This document shows, piece after piece, positions 1-10,051 of a stretch of DNA of 64,000 nt. Each line of letters opens with the position of its first letter. The stretch's first letter is position 1. The translations under genes and the position numbers were made by a program. This DNA comes from Vibrio sp. STUT-A11 (lineage in GTDB: Bacteria; Pseudomonadota; Gammaproteobacteria; Enterobacterales; Vibrionaceae). Location of the stretch: contig NZ_AP026763.1 of assembly GCF_026000435.1 (NCBI RefSeq), positions 186,001 through 250,000 of the forward strand, written 5' to 3'. The notes beneath the pieces were generated by a model. The model did no database searches and was not told where the DNA came from. It saw only the letters and a program-made list of their open reading frames with translations.

Positions 1-60
1 TGGTAGAGCAGTTGACTTTTAATCAATTGGTCGCAGGTTCGAATCCTGCACGACCCACCA
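1..60 (+). tRNA. tRNA-Lys (TTT), 5' end outside window
   Basis: The sequence covers the D-loop onward, an anticodon loop with TTT at 18-20, a T-arm with GGTTCGAATCC, and a 3' CCA at 58-60. About 16 bases of the acceptor and D-arm lie before the window. It is the first visible tRNA of the 16S-23S spacer. Confidence 0.93.
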
Positions 61-74
61 TTATCTCAAGATAT

Positions 75-150
75 GGGGCTATAGCTCAGCTGGGAGAGCG
101 CCTGCCTTGCACGCAGGAGGTCAGCAGTTCGATCCTGCTTAGCTCCACCA
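75..150 (+). tRNA. tRNA-Ala (TGC)
   Basis: This is a complete 76-nt cloverleaf with encoded CCA and anticodon TGC at 108-110. The acceptor arms GGGGCTA and TAGCTCC pair. It lies in the rRNA spacer between tRNA-Lys and tRNA-Val. Confidence 0.96.
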
Positions 151-163
151 TTCTTGATTCGAT

Positions 164-239
164 GGGCGATTAGCTCAGTTGGGAGAGCACCTGCCTTACA
201 AGCAGGGGGTCACTGGTTCGAGCCCGGTATCGCCCACCA
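164..239 (+). tRNA. tRNA-Val (TAC)
   Basis: This is a complete 76-nt cloverleaf with encoded CCA and anticodon TAC at 197-199. The acceptor arms GGGCGAT and ATCGCCC pair. It is the last tRNA before 23S. A Lys-Ala-Val order in an rrn spacer is typical of vibrios. Confidence 0.96.
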
Positions 240-352
240 TTCTCTAAGCATTTTTGGAATAAAACATCCAAACCAGAGCAAGCAATTGATACTGGTTGGC
301 ATTTTTGACTCTGAAAGTCTTTAGAAAATGTACTTCCTTGTGAAGAAACATA

Positions 353-363
353 GCTCTTTAACA
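353..363 (+). promoter_or_regulatory. boxA antitermination element of the rrn spacer
   Basis: GCTCTTTAACA matches the classic rRNA boxA core, which is bound by NusB/S10 to keep polymerase processive through 23S. It lies in the expected place in the spacer. Confidence 0.75.
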
Positions 364-508
364 ATTTGGAAAGCTGACAAAACAACAATTTATTGTTGTT
401 TGTAAAGTTCTCAAAGTATTCATGTATTTGAATACAACTAAAAACACATTCAAGTGTTCTTGGGAATAATCTTCGGATTATTCATATTTGAGTCCGGCAA
501 AATCGAAA

Positions 509-539
509 GCTGTCTCGCTCATTCAAATAATGAGACAGC
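509..539 (+). other. Spacer stem-loop upstream of 23S
   Basis: GCTGTCTC (509-516) pairs with GAGACAGC (532-539), and the inner CATT/AATG can extend the stem. It is a likely folding or processing element of the pre-rRNA; the function is inferred. Confidence 0.5.
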
Positions 540-617
540 AACTTTGGTTGTTTGACCGTTTGATTTCACTTTTTAAAGTGAAGACAAAATGCAATTCGAA
601 ACTCCTTCGGGTTGTAT

Positions 618-3507
<2,890 letters not shown>

Positions 3508-3615
3508 ACAACACCCAAGGGGTTTTGATGGACTCAATGAAAGAACATTGAATGTGTAAAAACGAGAATTAACAACAGCTTTCCAAGTTTTCTCTAGAAA
3601 TAGAGAGTAAGAATT

Positions 3616-3735
3616 TGCTTGGCGACCATAGCGATTTGGACCCACCTGATTTCCATTCCGAACTCAGAAGTGAAACGAATTAGCGCCGATGGTAGTGTGG
3701 GGTTTCCCCATGTGAGAGTAGGACATCACCAGGCT
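3616..3735 (+). rRNA. 5S ribosomal RNA
   Basis: TGCTTGGCGACCATAGCG at the 5' end pairs with the 3' end CACCAGGCT. The internal GAACTCAGAAGTGAAAC and GGTAGTGTGGGG segments are typical of 5S. The length is 120 nt. It follows 23S after a 108-base spacer and precedes tRNA-Asp. Confidence 0.97.
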
Positions 3736-3775
3736 TTACATTTTGGACATCTGCTTATGCGGATGATACCACTGC

Positions 3776-3852
3776 GGAGTGGTAGTTCAGTTGGTTAGAA
3801 TACCGGCCTGTCACGCCGGGGGTCGCGGGTTCGAGTCCCGTCCACTCCGCCA
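3776..3852 (+). tRNA. tRNA-Asp (GTC)
   Basis: This is a 77-nt tRNA with encoded CCA, anticodon GTC at 3810-3812 and acceptor arms GGAGTGG and CCACTCC. It is the distal tRNA of the rrn operon and is followed directly by the operon terminator. Confidence 0.96.
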
Positions 3853-3860
3853 CTTATTCG

Positions 3861-3890
3861 AGACCTCAGCAGAAATGCTGAGGTCTTTTT
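3861..3890 (+). terminator. Intrinsic terminator of the rrn operon
   Basis: AGACCTCAGC, loop AGAAAT and GCTGAGGTCT form a 10-bp stem followed by a run of T. It lies 9 bases after tRNA-Asp. Confidence 0.9.
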
Positions 3891-3892
3891 GT

Positions 3893-4082
3893 TTGTGTTC
3901 AGTTAGGTTGGTCTTCGACCAATGAGTCCCGGTCGTGTGCGACCCCAGCCTCTCCGCCACTTATTAGAAAGCCTAGTCGAAAGACTAGGCTTTTGTCGTT
4001 TATGGCACATGGTTTCCCTTTCAGGGAAATCGAGTCCCGCTTGTGTGCAAGTCCAATTGCGCGCAAGCCCGGCCATTCCGCC
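3893..4082 (+). repeat. Decayed repeats of the tRNA-Asp 3' end with a second terminator
   Basis: The 14-mer CTCCGCCACTTATT occurs behind the real tRNA-Asp (3845-3858) and again at 3952-3965. A third, weaker copy ends at ATTCCGCCATTTAT (about 4075-4088). T-arm fragments GAGTCCCG occur at about 3924 and 4032. The second copy, like the true gene, is followed by a hairpin terminator. No full cloverleaf can be drawn, so these look like fossils of former tandem tRNA-Asp copies. Confidence 0.6.
3968..3994 (+). terminator. Second rrn-tail terminator
   Basis: AAGCCTAGTC, loop GAAA and GACTAGGCTT followed by TT form a strong GC-rich stem with a short T tract. It is probably a back-up terminator left from a lost tRNA copy. 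Confidence 0.7.
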
Positions 4083-4106
4083 ATTTATACCATATATGGT
4101 ATAAAT
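4083..4106. repeat. 24-bp perfect palindrome
   Basis: ATTTATACCATATATGGTATAAAT reads the same on both strands. It sits between the last tRNA fossil and the C-terminal end of the broken transposase. It may mark an edge of the former element or a protein-binding site; the role is unknown. Confidence 0.6.
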
Positions 4107-4760
4107 AGCGTTGCCTCATCCAATGCCATACCAGTTCTATTGGGTTCAACTCTGGAGAATAGGGCGGCAGTTTGATGACACTGACGTTACATTGGCAATG
4201 TCTTCTGGACGCCGTCCTGCGCCATCCATAACAACAACTGCGTGACGTCCTTTCTCTGTGACTGTCGATATTTGTTTTAAGTGCCCTATCATGATGTCTT
4301 TATTGACCCAAGGGGCGACGATAGCCTCACCAATTCCTTTGCTGGGACAGACTGAACCGAACAGATAGGCATACTCAAATTGTTGTTACTTCACGACTCT
4401 TGGACGCGTTCCCTTTTCAGCCCATATGGCCGGGGATCTTAAGGATCGTTTCGATTTTGAATTTTTTAAATCCTCCTGGATTTCTTGAGGCTGTTTAGGG
4501 TGTTTTGAGCGGGAAGTTATCTATGAAAAGCCTATGTGGTCGAGTAGGTAATAGATAGAGTCTGCTTGCCAAATTCTTTCACGATATAAGCGTGGATATC
4601 GGCACCAGTCAGTCCCAGTCAGTCGTCCGCCTTGTGTGTCATTGGTGTATTGGCTCAATTGATCTCTTTGCTCGGAAGTTAAGGGGGGGGGCTTCCTGTT
4701 CTTGGCTTTTCCTGCAGTCCTTCATTATCTTGAAAATCGTTGCTCAATGCTCATGCATAC
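4107..4760 (-). pseudogene. Broken IS630-family transposase
   Basis: Reading the minus strand gives recognisable pieces of an IS630-type DDE transposase in several frames. The pieces are an N-terminal stretch with LTSEQRDQLSQY, a middle stretch with YYLLDH and FS.ITSRSKHPKQ, then FEYAYLFGSVCPSKGIGEAI and VVVMDGAGRR, and after a frame change LPPYSPELNPIE. Stop codons, at least two frameshifts and a missing block before WAEKGTRPRVVK show it is dead. A run of nine G at 4683-4691 is one frameshift site. No matching terminal repeats were found. The call rests on recalled family motifs; the edges are approximate. Confidence 0.72.
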
Positions 4761-4892
4761 GTCCTATTTACTCTCAAGAGGGATATTAGCGGTACAACTA
4801 GGGGGATGGTGCTGGTATCGAGTTTCTTGGCAATATGGAGCTTTGTAGAAAGCCTGTCGAGGTTAGCCAAGGAGGTTCTTCGTCATATACAA

Positions 4893-4924
4893 AGAAAAGC
4901 CGCGACCTAAAAAGGTAGCGGCTT
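4893..4924 (-). terminator. Terminator downstream of fis
   Basis: On the minus strand AAGCCGCTACC, loop TTTTT and GGTCGCGGCTT are followed by TTCTTT. It lies 28 bases beyond the fis stop codon and ends the dusB-fis operon. Confidence 0.85.
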
Positions 4925-4951
4925 GTTCTATAACAATTTTTAATTACGGTC

Positions 4952-5248
4952 TTAGTTCATGCCGTATTTTTTAAGTTTCTTGCGAAGAGTACCGCGGTTG
5001 ATACCCATCATAGTTGCTGCGCGAGTTTGGTTACCGCGAGTGTATTGCATGATGGTATCTAGTAGTGGCTGTTCAACTTCAGCTAGAACTAATTCGTATA
5101 GCTCTGTGACTTCCTGGCCGTTTAGTTGAGCAAGGTAGTTTTTAAGAGATGCTTTAACAGAGTCACGTAAAGGCTTTTGAGTAATCTGGTCTTGTGACGT
5201 TACTGTAGTTACTGTTAATGCTTCTGAAGTCAGATTTTGTTCGAACAT
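4952..5248 (-). CDS. fis: DNA-binding protein Fis
   Basis: A 98-residue nucleoid protein that bends DNA, activates rRNA promoters and helps site-specific recombination. The C-terminal helix-turn-helix (about residues 73-95, with RAATMMGINRGTLRKKLKKY) is almost invariant in this family, and the length equals that of E. coli Fis. It lies 23 bases downstream of dusB, giving the usual dusB-fis operon. Transcription probably starts at the GC-discriminator promoter at 6276-6304, which fits growth-rate control. A terminator follows. Confidence 0.98.
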   Translation of the reverse strand: MFEQNLTSEALTVTTVTSQDQITQKPLRDSVKASLKNYLAQLNGQEVTELYELVLAEVEQPLLDTIMQYTRGNQTRAATMMGINRGTLRKKLKKYGMN

Positions 5249-5271
5249 ATTCGGTCTAGCTCTTCTCTTAA

Positions 5272-6240
5272 TTATGATGCAACGTTATCAAAATAACCTT
5301 CTAACGCCTCTATTTGCAGCGGGGCTGCATCGATAGCGTTGAAGGTACGGCGAAACTCACTCGCTTGCTCATGCTCTTTTAGATACCAACCAACGTGCTT
5401 ACGCGCGATACGTGGGCCTAAGTACTCTCCATAAAATTCATGCAGAGCATTCACATGGCCAAGCATAATGGCTTTCACTTCCTCTGCCGGAAGCTCATCC
5501 ATCGTGGTGCCGTTTTCCAAATAGTGATGGATTTCCTGGAAAATCCAAGGACGACCCTGGGCAGGGCGTCCAATCATTAAAGCGTCCGCACCGGTGTACT
5601 CCAGTACAAATTTGGCTTTCTCCGGGCTATCGATATCACCGTTCGCGATAACCGGAATTGAAATTGCCTCTTTTACCGCTTTAATGCTGTCGTATTCGGC
5701 CTCACCTTTGTACATACATGCTTTTGTTCTACCGTGCAGTGCAAGAGCCTGTATGCCGCAGTCTTCGGCTAATTTAGCGATTTGGAGACAGTTTTTGTTT
5801 TCTGTATCCCAGCCAGTTCGGGTCTTCAACGTTACAGGAACGTCAACAGCATTCACTACCGCTTTCAAAATCTCTTCGATAATGGTTGGGTATTGAAGCA
5901 GTGCAGAACCCGCCAGCTTTTTATTCACTTTCTTTGCTGGGCAGCCCATGTTGATGTCGATGATTTGCGCACCGTTTTCAACACTGAATTGAGCTGCATC
6001 TGCCATAAGCTGTGGATCGGAACCGGCAATCTGTACAGAGCGAACGCCCGATTCGCCTTCATGTACCATGCGCTGTTTCGACTTTGACGTTTTCCATAGT
6101 TTCGGGTTAGCAGACATCATTTCACTGACCGCCATTCCTGCACCATACCGAAGACACAACTCGCGAAACGGTCTATCCGTTACACCAGCCATTGGGGCCA
6201 CGATTAGATTGTTCTTAAGTTGATAGTTTCCAATTTTCAA
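5272..6240 (-). CDS. dusB: tRNA-dihydrouridine synthase B
   Basis: A flavin enzyme that reduces uridines to dihydrouridine in tRNA D-loops. It is a TIM barrel with N-terminal APMAGVTDRPFR (FMN site), the catalytic-cysteine motif NMGCPAKKV at about residues 98-106, and IANGDI and GRPAQGRPWIF later. The TTG at 6240 gives 322 residues, the usual family length, starting LKIGNYQLK. The in-frame TTG at 6267 would lie almost at the predicted transcription start, so it is less likely. It is the first gene of dusB-fis. Confidence 0.96.
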   Translation of the reverse strand: MKIGNYQLKNNLIVAPMAGVTDRPFRELCLRYGAGMAVSEMMSANPKLWKTSKSKQRMVHEGESGVRSVQIAGSDPQLMADAAQFSVENGAQIIDINMGCPAKKVNKKLAGSALLQYPTIIEEILKAVVNAVDVPVTLKTRTGWDTENKNCLQIAKLAEDCGIQALALHGRTKACMYKGEAEYDSIKAVKEAISIPVIANGDIDSPEKAKFVLEYTGADALMIGRPAQGRPWIFQEIHHYLENGTTMDELPAEEVKAIMLGHVNALHEFYGEYLGPRIARKHVGWYLKEHEQASEFRRTFNAIDAAPLQIEALEGYFDNVAS

Positions 6241-6275
6241 AACGTCATCACAGTTCTGTACTAGCAAGGGCGCGC

Positions 6276-6304
6276 ATTTTACGCATTTTTTTACTGCGTG
6301 AAAA
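6276..6304 (-). promoter_or_regulatory. dusB-fis promoter with GC-rich discriminator
   Basis: On the minus strand: -35 TTTTCA (6299-6304), a 17-base spacer, -10 TAAAAT (6276-6281), then the discriminator GCGCGCCC. Such GC discriminators make promoters sensitive to ppGpp, as known for fis in enterics. The predicted start near 6269 leaves about 30 bases of leader before the TTG at 6240. Confidence 0.7.
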
Positions 6305-6379
6305 GACTAATATTTGAGCATTTACAAATTGTTTTTGTAAATAGTATGAATTTCAATCAATTAGCCTTTAAATCCTTGT

Positions 6380-7267
6380 CTAGCCTTGCTTACGACCAGA
6401 GATGCGACACCATTCTTTTTGCTCAATGATAGGGTCTATGTGAAGCTCATCACGGTAGTAGTTAGCAACGTCTTCTGCTTGGGTGTCTAAAACGCCCGAC
6501 ATAGCAAGGTCACCATTTGGCTTCACCAGACTTTTAATGACAGGAGCAAGTTCACGCAAAGGGCCTGCAAGAATATTGGCAACCACCACGTCAGCGATCA
6601 GGCCTTCAGGCTGATTTTGAGGTAGGTAAACTTCAAGTTGGTCGGCAACACCGTTACGCTCTGCGTTGTCGCGAGAGGCTTGTAAGGCTTGAGGATCAAT
6701 GTCGATCCCGATGACTTTTTCTGCGCCTAGTTTGATCGCGGCGATCGCCAGAATGCCAGAGCCACAACCAAAGTCGATGACTGTCTTACCCGTCAGGTCC
6801 AGGCCTTCTAGCCATTCCAGACAAAGTGCTGTCGTTGGGTGAGTACCCGTTCCGAATGCCAGGCCAGGATCGAGCATAACGTTTACAGCGTCTGGCTCAG
6901 GAACGTCACGCCAGCTAGGACAAATCCAAAGGCGCTCACCAAATTTCATTGGGTGGAAGTTTTCCATCCATTCGCGTTCCCAGTCTTTGTCTTCTAGCTG
7001 CTCTACTTTGTAAGCAAAATTGTCTGCAAGCATGTTACTTGCTTTGATTTGGTCGATGATGAAGTTGGTATCGGCTTCTGCATCGTACAGTGCCAGAATA
7101 TCAGTATCGCCCCATAAGCGAGTTTCGCCAGGCAGAGGTTCGAATACAGGCGTATCCTGCGCGTCTAGGAACGTTACAGACAGCGCACCAGTCTCTTCCA
7201 TTAGCATGTCGCCGATTTGCTCAGCGTTTTCATTGGTCGCGTTGAGTTTGATTTGAATCCAAGGCAT
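6380..7267 (-). CDS. prmA: Ribosomal protein L11 methyltransferase
   Basis: A cytosolic S-adenosylmethionine-dependent enzyme that trimethylates amino groups of ribosomal protein L11. The 295 residues match E. coli PrmA (293). The N-terminal substrate-binding domain starts MPWIQIKLN. The methyltransferase domain begins at about residue 130 with LDPGLAFGTGTHPTT, VIDFGCGSGILAIAA (SAM loop) and the VANILAGPL motif at about residue 229. It lies between accC and dusB with more than 100 bases on each side, so it probably has its own promoter. Confidence 0.97.
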   Translation of the reverse strand: MPWIQIKLNATNENAEQIGDMLMEETGALSVTFLDAQDTPVFEPLPGETRLWGDTDILALYDAEADTNFIIDQIKASNMLADNFAYKVEQLEDKDWEREWMENFHPMKFGERLWICPSWRDVPEPDAVNVMLDPGLAFGTGTHPTTALCLEWLEGLDLTGKTVIDFGCGSGILAIAAIKLGAEKVIGIDIDPQALQASRDNAERNGVADQLEVYLPQNQPEGLIADVVVANILAGPLRELAPVIKSLVKPNGDLAMSGVLDTQAEDVANYYRDELHIDPIIEQKEWCRISGRKQG

Positions 7268-7351
7268 TGGTTTTTGCTCTTACAGTAAATGAAGTGGCGC
7301 AGAGTTTACCAGAACTCTGCGATTTGTTTGAGTATAGATAATATACAAAAC

Positions 7352-7379
7352 AAAAATGCCCACAGATGTGGGCATTTTT
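7352..7379 (-). terminator. Terminator downstream of accC
   Basis: AAAAATGCCCACA, GA and TGTGGGCATTTTT form a near-perfect symmetric hairpin with T runs on both strands. It lies 18 bases after the accC stop and ends the aroQ-accB-accC transcript. Confidence 0.9.
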
Positions 7380-7397
7380 CAGGAGTTCAATCAAGGC

Positions 7398-8741
7398 TTA
7401 TTGCAGGCCTAGTTTCTTCTCTAGGTAATGAATGTTGGCACCACCGTGCTGGAAGTTCTCATCATTCATGATTGAAACTTGCAGTGGCACGTTAGTTTTG
7501 ATGCCTTCAATGATCATCTCACCAAGTGCATTCTTCATACGTGCAATCGCTACATCACGGTTCTCACCGTAAGTGATCAGTTTACCAATCATTGAATCAT
7601 AATGCGGTGGTACTGAGTAACCCGTGTAGATGTGTGATTCCCAACGTACGCCCATGCCACCTGGAGAGTGGAAACGCTCAATCTTACCTGGAGATGGCAG
7701 GAAGCGCTCGGGGTCTTCTGCGTTGATACGACACTCAATCGCATGGCCGCGGATCTTAATATCATCCTGAGTGAATGACAGAGGCTGGCCAGCTGCAACA
7801 CGTAGCTGCTCTTTGATGAGGTCGATACCTGTAACCATTTCTGTTACTGGGTGCTCTACCTGAATACGAGTGTTCATTTCGATGAAGTAGAACTCACCGT
7901 TTTCGTATAGGAACTCGAACGTACCTGCACCGCGGTAACCGATTTCGATACATGCACGAGTACAACGCTCACCGATGTACTTACGCATTTCTTCAGTGAT
8001 ACCTGGTGCTGGTGCTTCTTCCACCACTTTCTGGTGACGACGTTGCATTGAACAGTCACGCTCGCCTAGGTGGATAGCACCGCCTTGGCCGTCAGCAATA
8101 ACCTGAACTTCAACGTGACGAGGGTTTTCCAGGAATTTCTCCATGTAAACCATGTCGTTGTTGAACGCCGCTTTCGCTTCTGCACGTGTCATAGCGATGG
8201 CTTGAATCAGCTCTTTTTCAGAGCGAACAACGCGCATACCACGACCGCCGCCGCCGCCTGATGCTTTGATGATGACTGGGTAACCAATGCGTTTAGCAAA
8301 CGCTTTGTTTTTATCTTCATCATTGTCCAGTGGGCCGTCAGAACCAGGCACACAAGGAACGCCAGCTTTCTTCATTGCATTGATCGCTGATACTTTGTCG
8401 CCCATCAAGCGGATAGTTTCTGCTTTTGGACCAACAAAGATGAAGCCGCTACGCTCAACTTGCTCTGCGAAGTCTGCGTTTTCTGACAAGAATCCGTAAC
8501 CGGGGTGGATAGCTACTGCCCCCGTTACTTCTGCTGCAGAAATGATACGTGGAATGTTTAGGTAGCTGTCGATACCACGAGCAGGACCGATACATACGGT
8601 TTCATCTGCAAGTAGTACGTGCTTAAGATCACGGTCAGCTGTTGAGTGAACAGCAACGGTCTTAATACCTAACTCTTTACAAGCGCGAAGAATACGAAGT
8701 GCAATTTCACCTCGGTTCGCGATGACTACTTTGTCTAGCAT
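7398..8741 (-). CDS. accC: Biotin carboxylase subunit of acetyl-CoA carboxylase
   Basis: It carboxylates the biotin of AccB using ATP and bicarbonate, the first step of fatty-acid synthesis. The 447 residues show the family layout: N-terminal MLDKVVIANRGEIALRI, the ATP-grasp glycine loop (KASGGGGGRGMRVV, about residues 159-172), HLGERDCSMQRRHQK, EMNTRIQVEHPVTE near residue 288, and a C-terminal biotin-carboxylase domain. It follows accB by 14 bases in the same operon. Length and start match the E. coli protein closely. Confidence 0.98.
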   Translation of the reverse strand: MLDKVVIANRGEIALRILRACKELGIKTVAVHSTADRDLKHVLLADETVCIGPARGIDSYLNIPRIISAAEVTGAVAIHPGYGFLSENADFAEQVERSGFIFVGPKAETIRLMGDKVSAINAMKKAGVPCVPGSDGPLDNDEDKNKAFAKRIGYPVIIKASGGGGGRGMRVVRSEKELIQAIAMTRAEAKAAFNNDMVYMEKFLENPRHVEVQVIADGQGGAIHLGERDCSMQRRHQKVVEEAPAPGITEEMRKYIGERCTRACIEIGYRGAGTFEFLYENGEFYFIEMNTRIQVEHPVTEMVTGIDLIKEQLRVAAGQPLSFTQDDIKIRGHAIECRINAEDPERFLPSPGKIERFHSPGGMGVRWESHIYTGYSVPPHYDSMIGKLITYGENRDVAIARMKNALGEMIIEGIKTNVPLQVSIMNDENFQHGGANIHYLEKKLGLQ

Positions 8742-8755
8742 AAGGCAAGCCTCGC

Positions 8756-9238
8756 TTATTCGATTACAACTAGAGGTTGGTCGAATTCAACTGGTTGGCC
8801 GTCTTCAACTAGGATTGCTGTAACAACGCCAGATTTGTCCGCTTCGATTTGGTTCATCATCTTCATTGCTTCAACGATACATAAAGTGTCGCCAGCGTTA
8901 ACTTTTTGGCCTACTTCTACGAATGATTTTGCGTCTGGACTTGGAGAGCGGTAGAAAGTACCAACCATTGGAGAAAGAACTTGGTGACCCGCAGGTACTG
9001 CTGCCGCTGGAGCTTCAGCTGCTGGTGCTTCAGCTGCTGGTGCTTCGGCTACTGGCGCCGCTGCTGCTGCTGGTGCAGGTGCTGCTACCGGAGCTGCTGC
9101 GTAGTGAACTGGTGCTGGAGCCGCTGCAGCGCCGTGACGACTGATGCGTACTGATTCTTCACCTTCTGAAATTTCTAGCTCAGCAATGCCAGATTCTTCA
9201 ACTAACTCGATTAGCTTTTTGATTTTACGAATATCCAT
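8756..9238 (-). CDS. accB: Biotin carboxyl carrier protein of acetyl-CoA carboxylase
   Basis: A 160-residue carrier whose biotin shuttles the carboxyl group from AccC to AccAD. Residues 1-35 begin MDIRKIKKLIEL. Residues 37-84 are an Ala/Pro-rich flexible linker with EAPAA repeats. The biotinyl domain (about 85-160) holds EAMKM with the biotinylated lysine at position 126. It lies between aroQ and accC. The linker is encoded by a 15-bp tandem repeat, so its length may vary between strains. Confidence 0.97.
   Translation of the reverse strand: MDIRKIKKLIELVEESGIAELEISEGEESVRISRHGAAAAPAPVHYAAAPVAAPAPAAAAAPVAEAPAAEAPAAEAPAAAVPAGHQVLSPMVGTFYRSPSPDAKSFVEVGQKVNAGDTLCIVEAMKMMNQIEADKSGVVTAILVEDGQPVEFDQPLVVIE
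9012..9056. repeat. Three 15-bp tandem repeats in the accB linker
   Basis: GCTTCAGCTGCTGGT occurs exactly at 9012-9026 and 9027-9041 and with three changes at 9042-9056. It encodes the EAPAA units of the flexible linker and stays in frame whatever the copy number. Confidence 0.85.
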
Positions 9239-9298
9239 CTTTTCTTTCTCTTTTATCTTGTGATTAAGACAACCCCGTAGGATTGCAGAGTGTAAGGG

Positions 9299-9748
9299 TT
9301 ACTTTGTCTGAAGTTTGTTAATTACGGCAGACAGAGCAAATTCATAACCTTGTGCGCCCAGACCACAAATCACCCCTTCAGCTTTATCTGACAGGTATGA
9401 GTGATGGCGAAACGGCTCACGTGCATGCACGTTTGATAGGTGCACCTCGATAAATGGGATGGCGACGCCAAGTAATGCATCTCGCAGTGCTACACTGGTA
9501 TGAGTGAAAGCAGCTGGATTGATGATGATGAAATCAATCTTACCGTAGGCGGCATGAATGGCTTCAATCAGTTCGTACTCACGATTTGATTGTAGGTGTT
9601 CTAATTCCACCCCTGCATTGTGAGCTTGCTCCGTTAGCGTATTCACAATTTGTGCTAAGGTGTTATTACCATAGTGTGTCGGTTCGCGCAGACCTAACAG
9701 ATTAAGGTTTGGTCCGTTTAGAACAAGAATCCGTGACTTTGCAGACAT
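9299..9748 (-). CDS. aroQ: 3-dehydroquinate dehydratase, type II
   Basis: It converts 3-dehydroquinate to 3-dehydroshikimate in the shikimate pathway. The ATG at 9748 gives 150 residues, the usual size, starting MSAKSRILVLNGPNLNLLG with an AAGGGAAG ribosome site upstream. Motifs visible are NGPNLNLLGLREP, the catalytic tyrosine in the flexible HYGNNT loop, NPAAFTHTS, and EVHLSNVHAREPFRHHS. It leads the aroQ-accB-accC operon, a common arrangement; the promoter is at 9783-9811. Confidence 0.97.
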   Translation of the reverse strand: MSAKSRILVLNGPNLNLLGLREPTHYGNNTLAQIVNTLTEQAHNAGVELEHLQSNREYELIEAIHAAYGKIDFIIINPAAFTHTSVALRDALLGVAIPFIEVHLSNVHAREPFRHHSYLSDKAEGVICGLGAQGYEFALSAVINKLQTK

Positions 9749-9782
9749 TATGTTGCTATCTTCCCTTATCGTGAGTGGAACG

Positions 9783-9811
9783 TTTATATTCCCAAATATA
9801 CGATAATTCAA
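9783..9811 (-). promoter_or_regulatory. Promoter of aroQ-accB-accC
   Basis: On the minus strand: -35 TTGAAT (9806-9811), a 17-base spacer, and -10 TATAAA (9783-9788). It lies about 35 bases before the aroQ ATG. It is a good sigma-70 match by eye. Confidence 0.65.
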
Positions 9812-9993
9812 CACGATTTTTTTGTTAAAACCGAGCAAAATTTAAAAAATCGACCAAGATTATAGCTAATTCACAGCAATTAGCAGCAATTTACTGGTCT
9901 AATCTCCCAATGGCTCACCTTGTTTCTGCAACCAAGTTAACAAAAATAACCTAATGACCACATCAAGATTGTGGCCAAATTGCGTCCCAAAGC

Positions 9994-10022
9994 AAAAAAC
10001 CGCCATCAAAGTGGCGGTTTTC
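9994..10022 (-). terminator. Terminator downstream of acs
   Basis: AAAACCGCCA, loop and TGGCGGTTTT form a 10-bp stem with a T run on the minus strand. It lies 30 bases beyond the acs stop. Confidence 0.88.
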
Positions 10023-10051
10023 TGTTATGTATTTAAAACTGGCTAGTTAGC

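Larger units (their letters stand above)
240..617 (+). other. Internal transcribed spacer between tRNA-Val and 23S rRNA
   Basis: This 378-base stretch has no gene. It holds a boxA-like antitermination element at 353-363 and a strong stem-loop at 509-539. The 11-mer at 366-376 (TTGGAAAGCTG) is the exact reverse complement of 3576-3586 behind 23S, so a long-range stem around 23S is possible. Confidence 0.8.
9749..10051. other. Intergenic region between aroQ and acs
   Basis: This region of about 300 bases holds the aroQ promoter (9783-9811) and the acs terminator (9994-10022). No further gene or small open frame with a convincing ribosome site is seen. Confidence 0.7.

Noticed and set aside
3893..4082. 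Possible additional tRNA-Asp genes
   Set aside because: Only T-arm and acceptor fragments are present; no anticodon arm or complete cloverleaf can be drawn.
4592..4789. 65-codon plus-strand frame
   Set aside because: It is antisense to the decayed transposase and has no support as a gene.
6241..6267. Upstream TTG start for dusB at 6267
   Set aside because: It would lie at the predicted transcription start with no leader; the TTG at 6240 gives the standard 322-residue protein.
9012..9056. Tandem repeats as a minisatellite or CRISPR-like array
   Set aside because: They are in-frame codons of the Ala/Pro linker of AccB, with no spacers.
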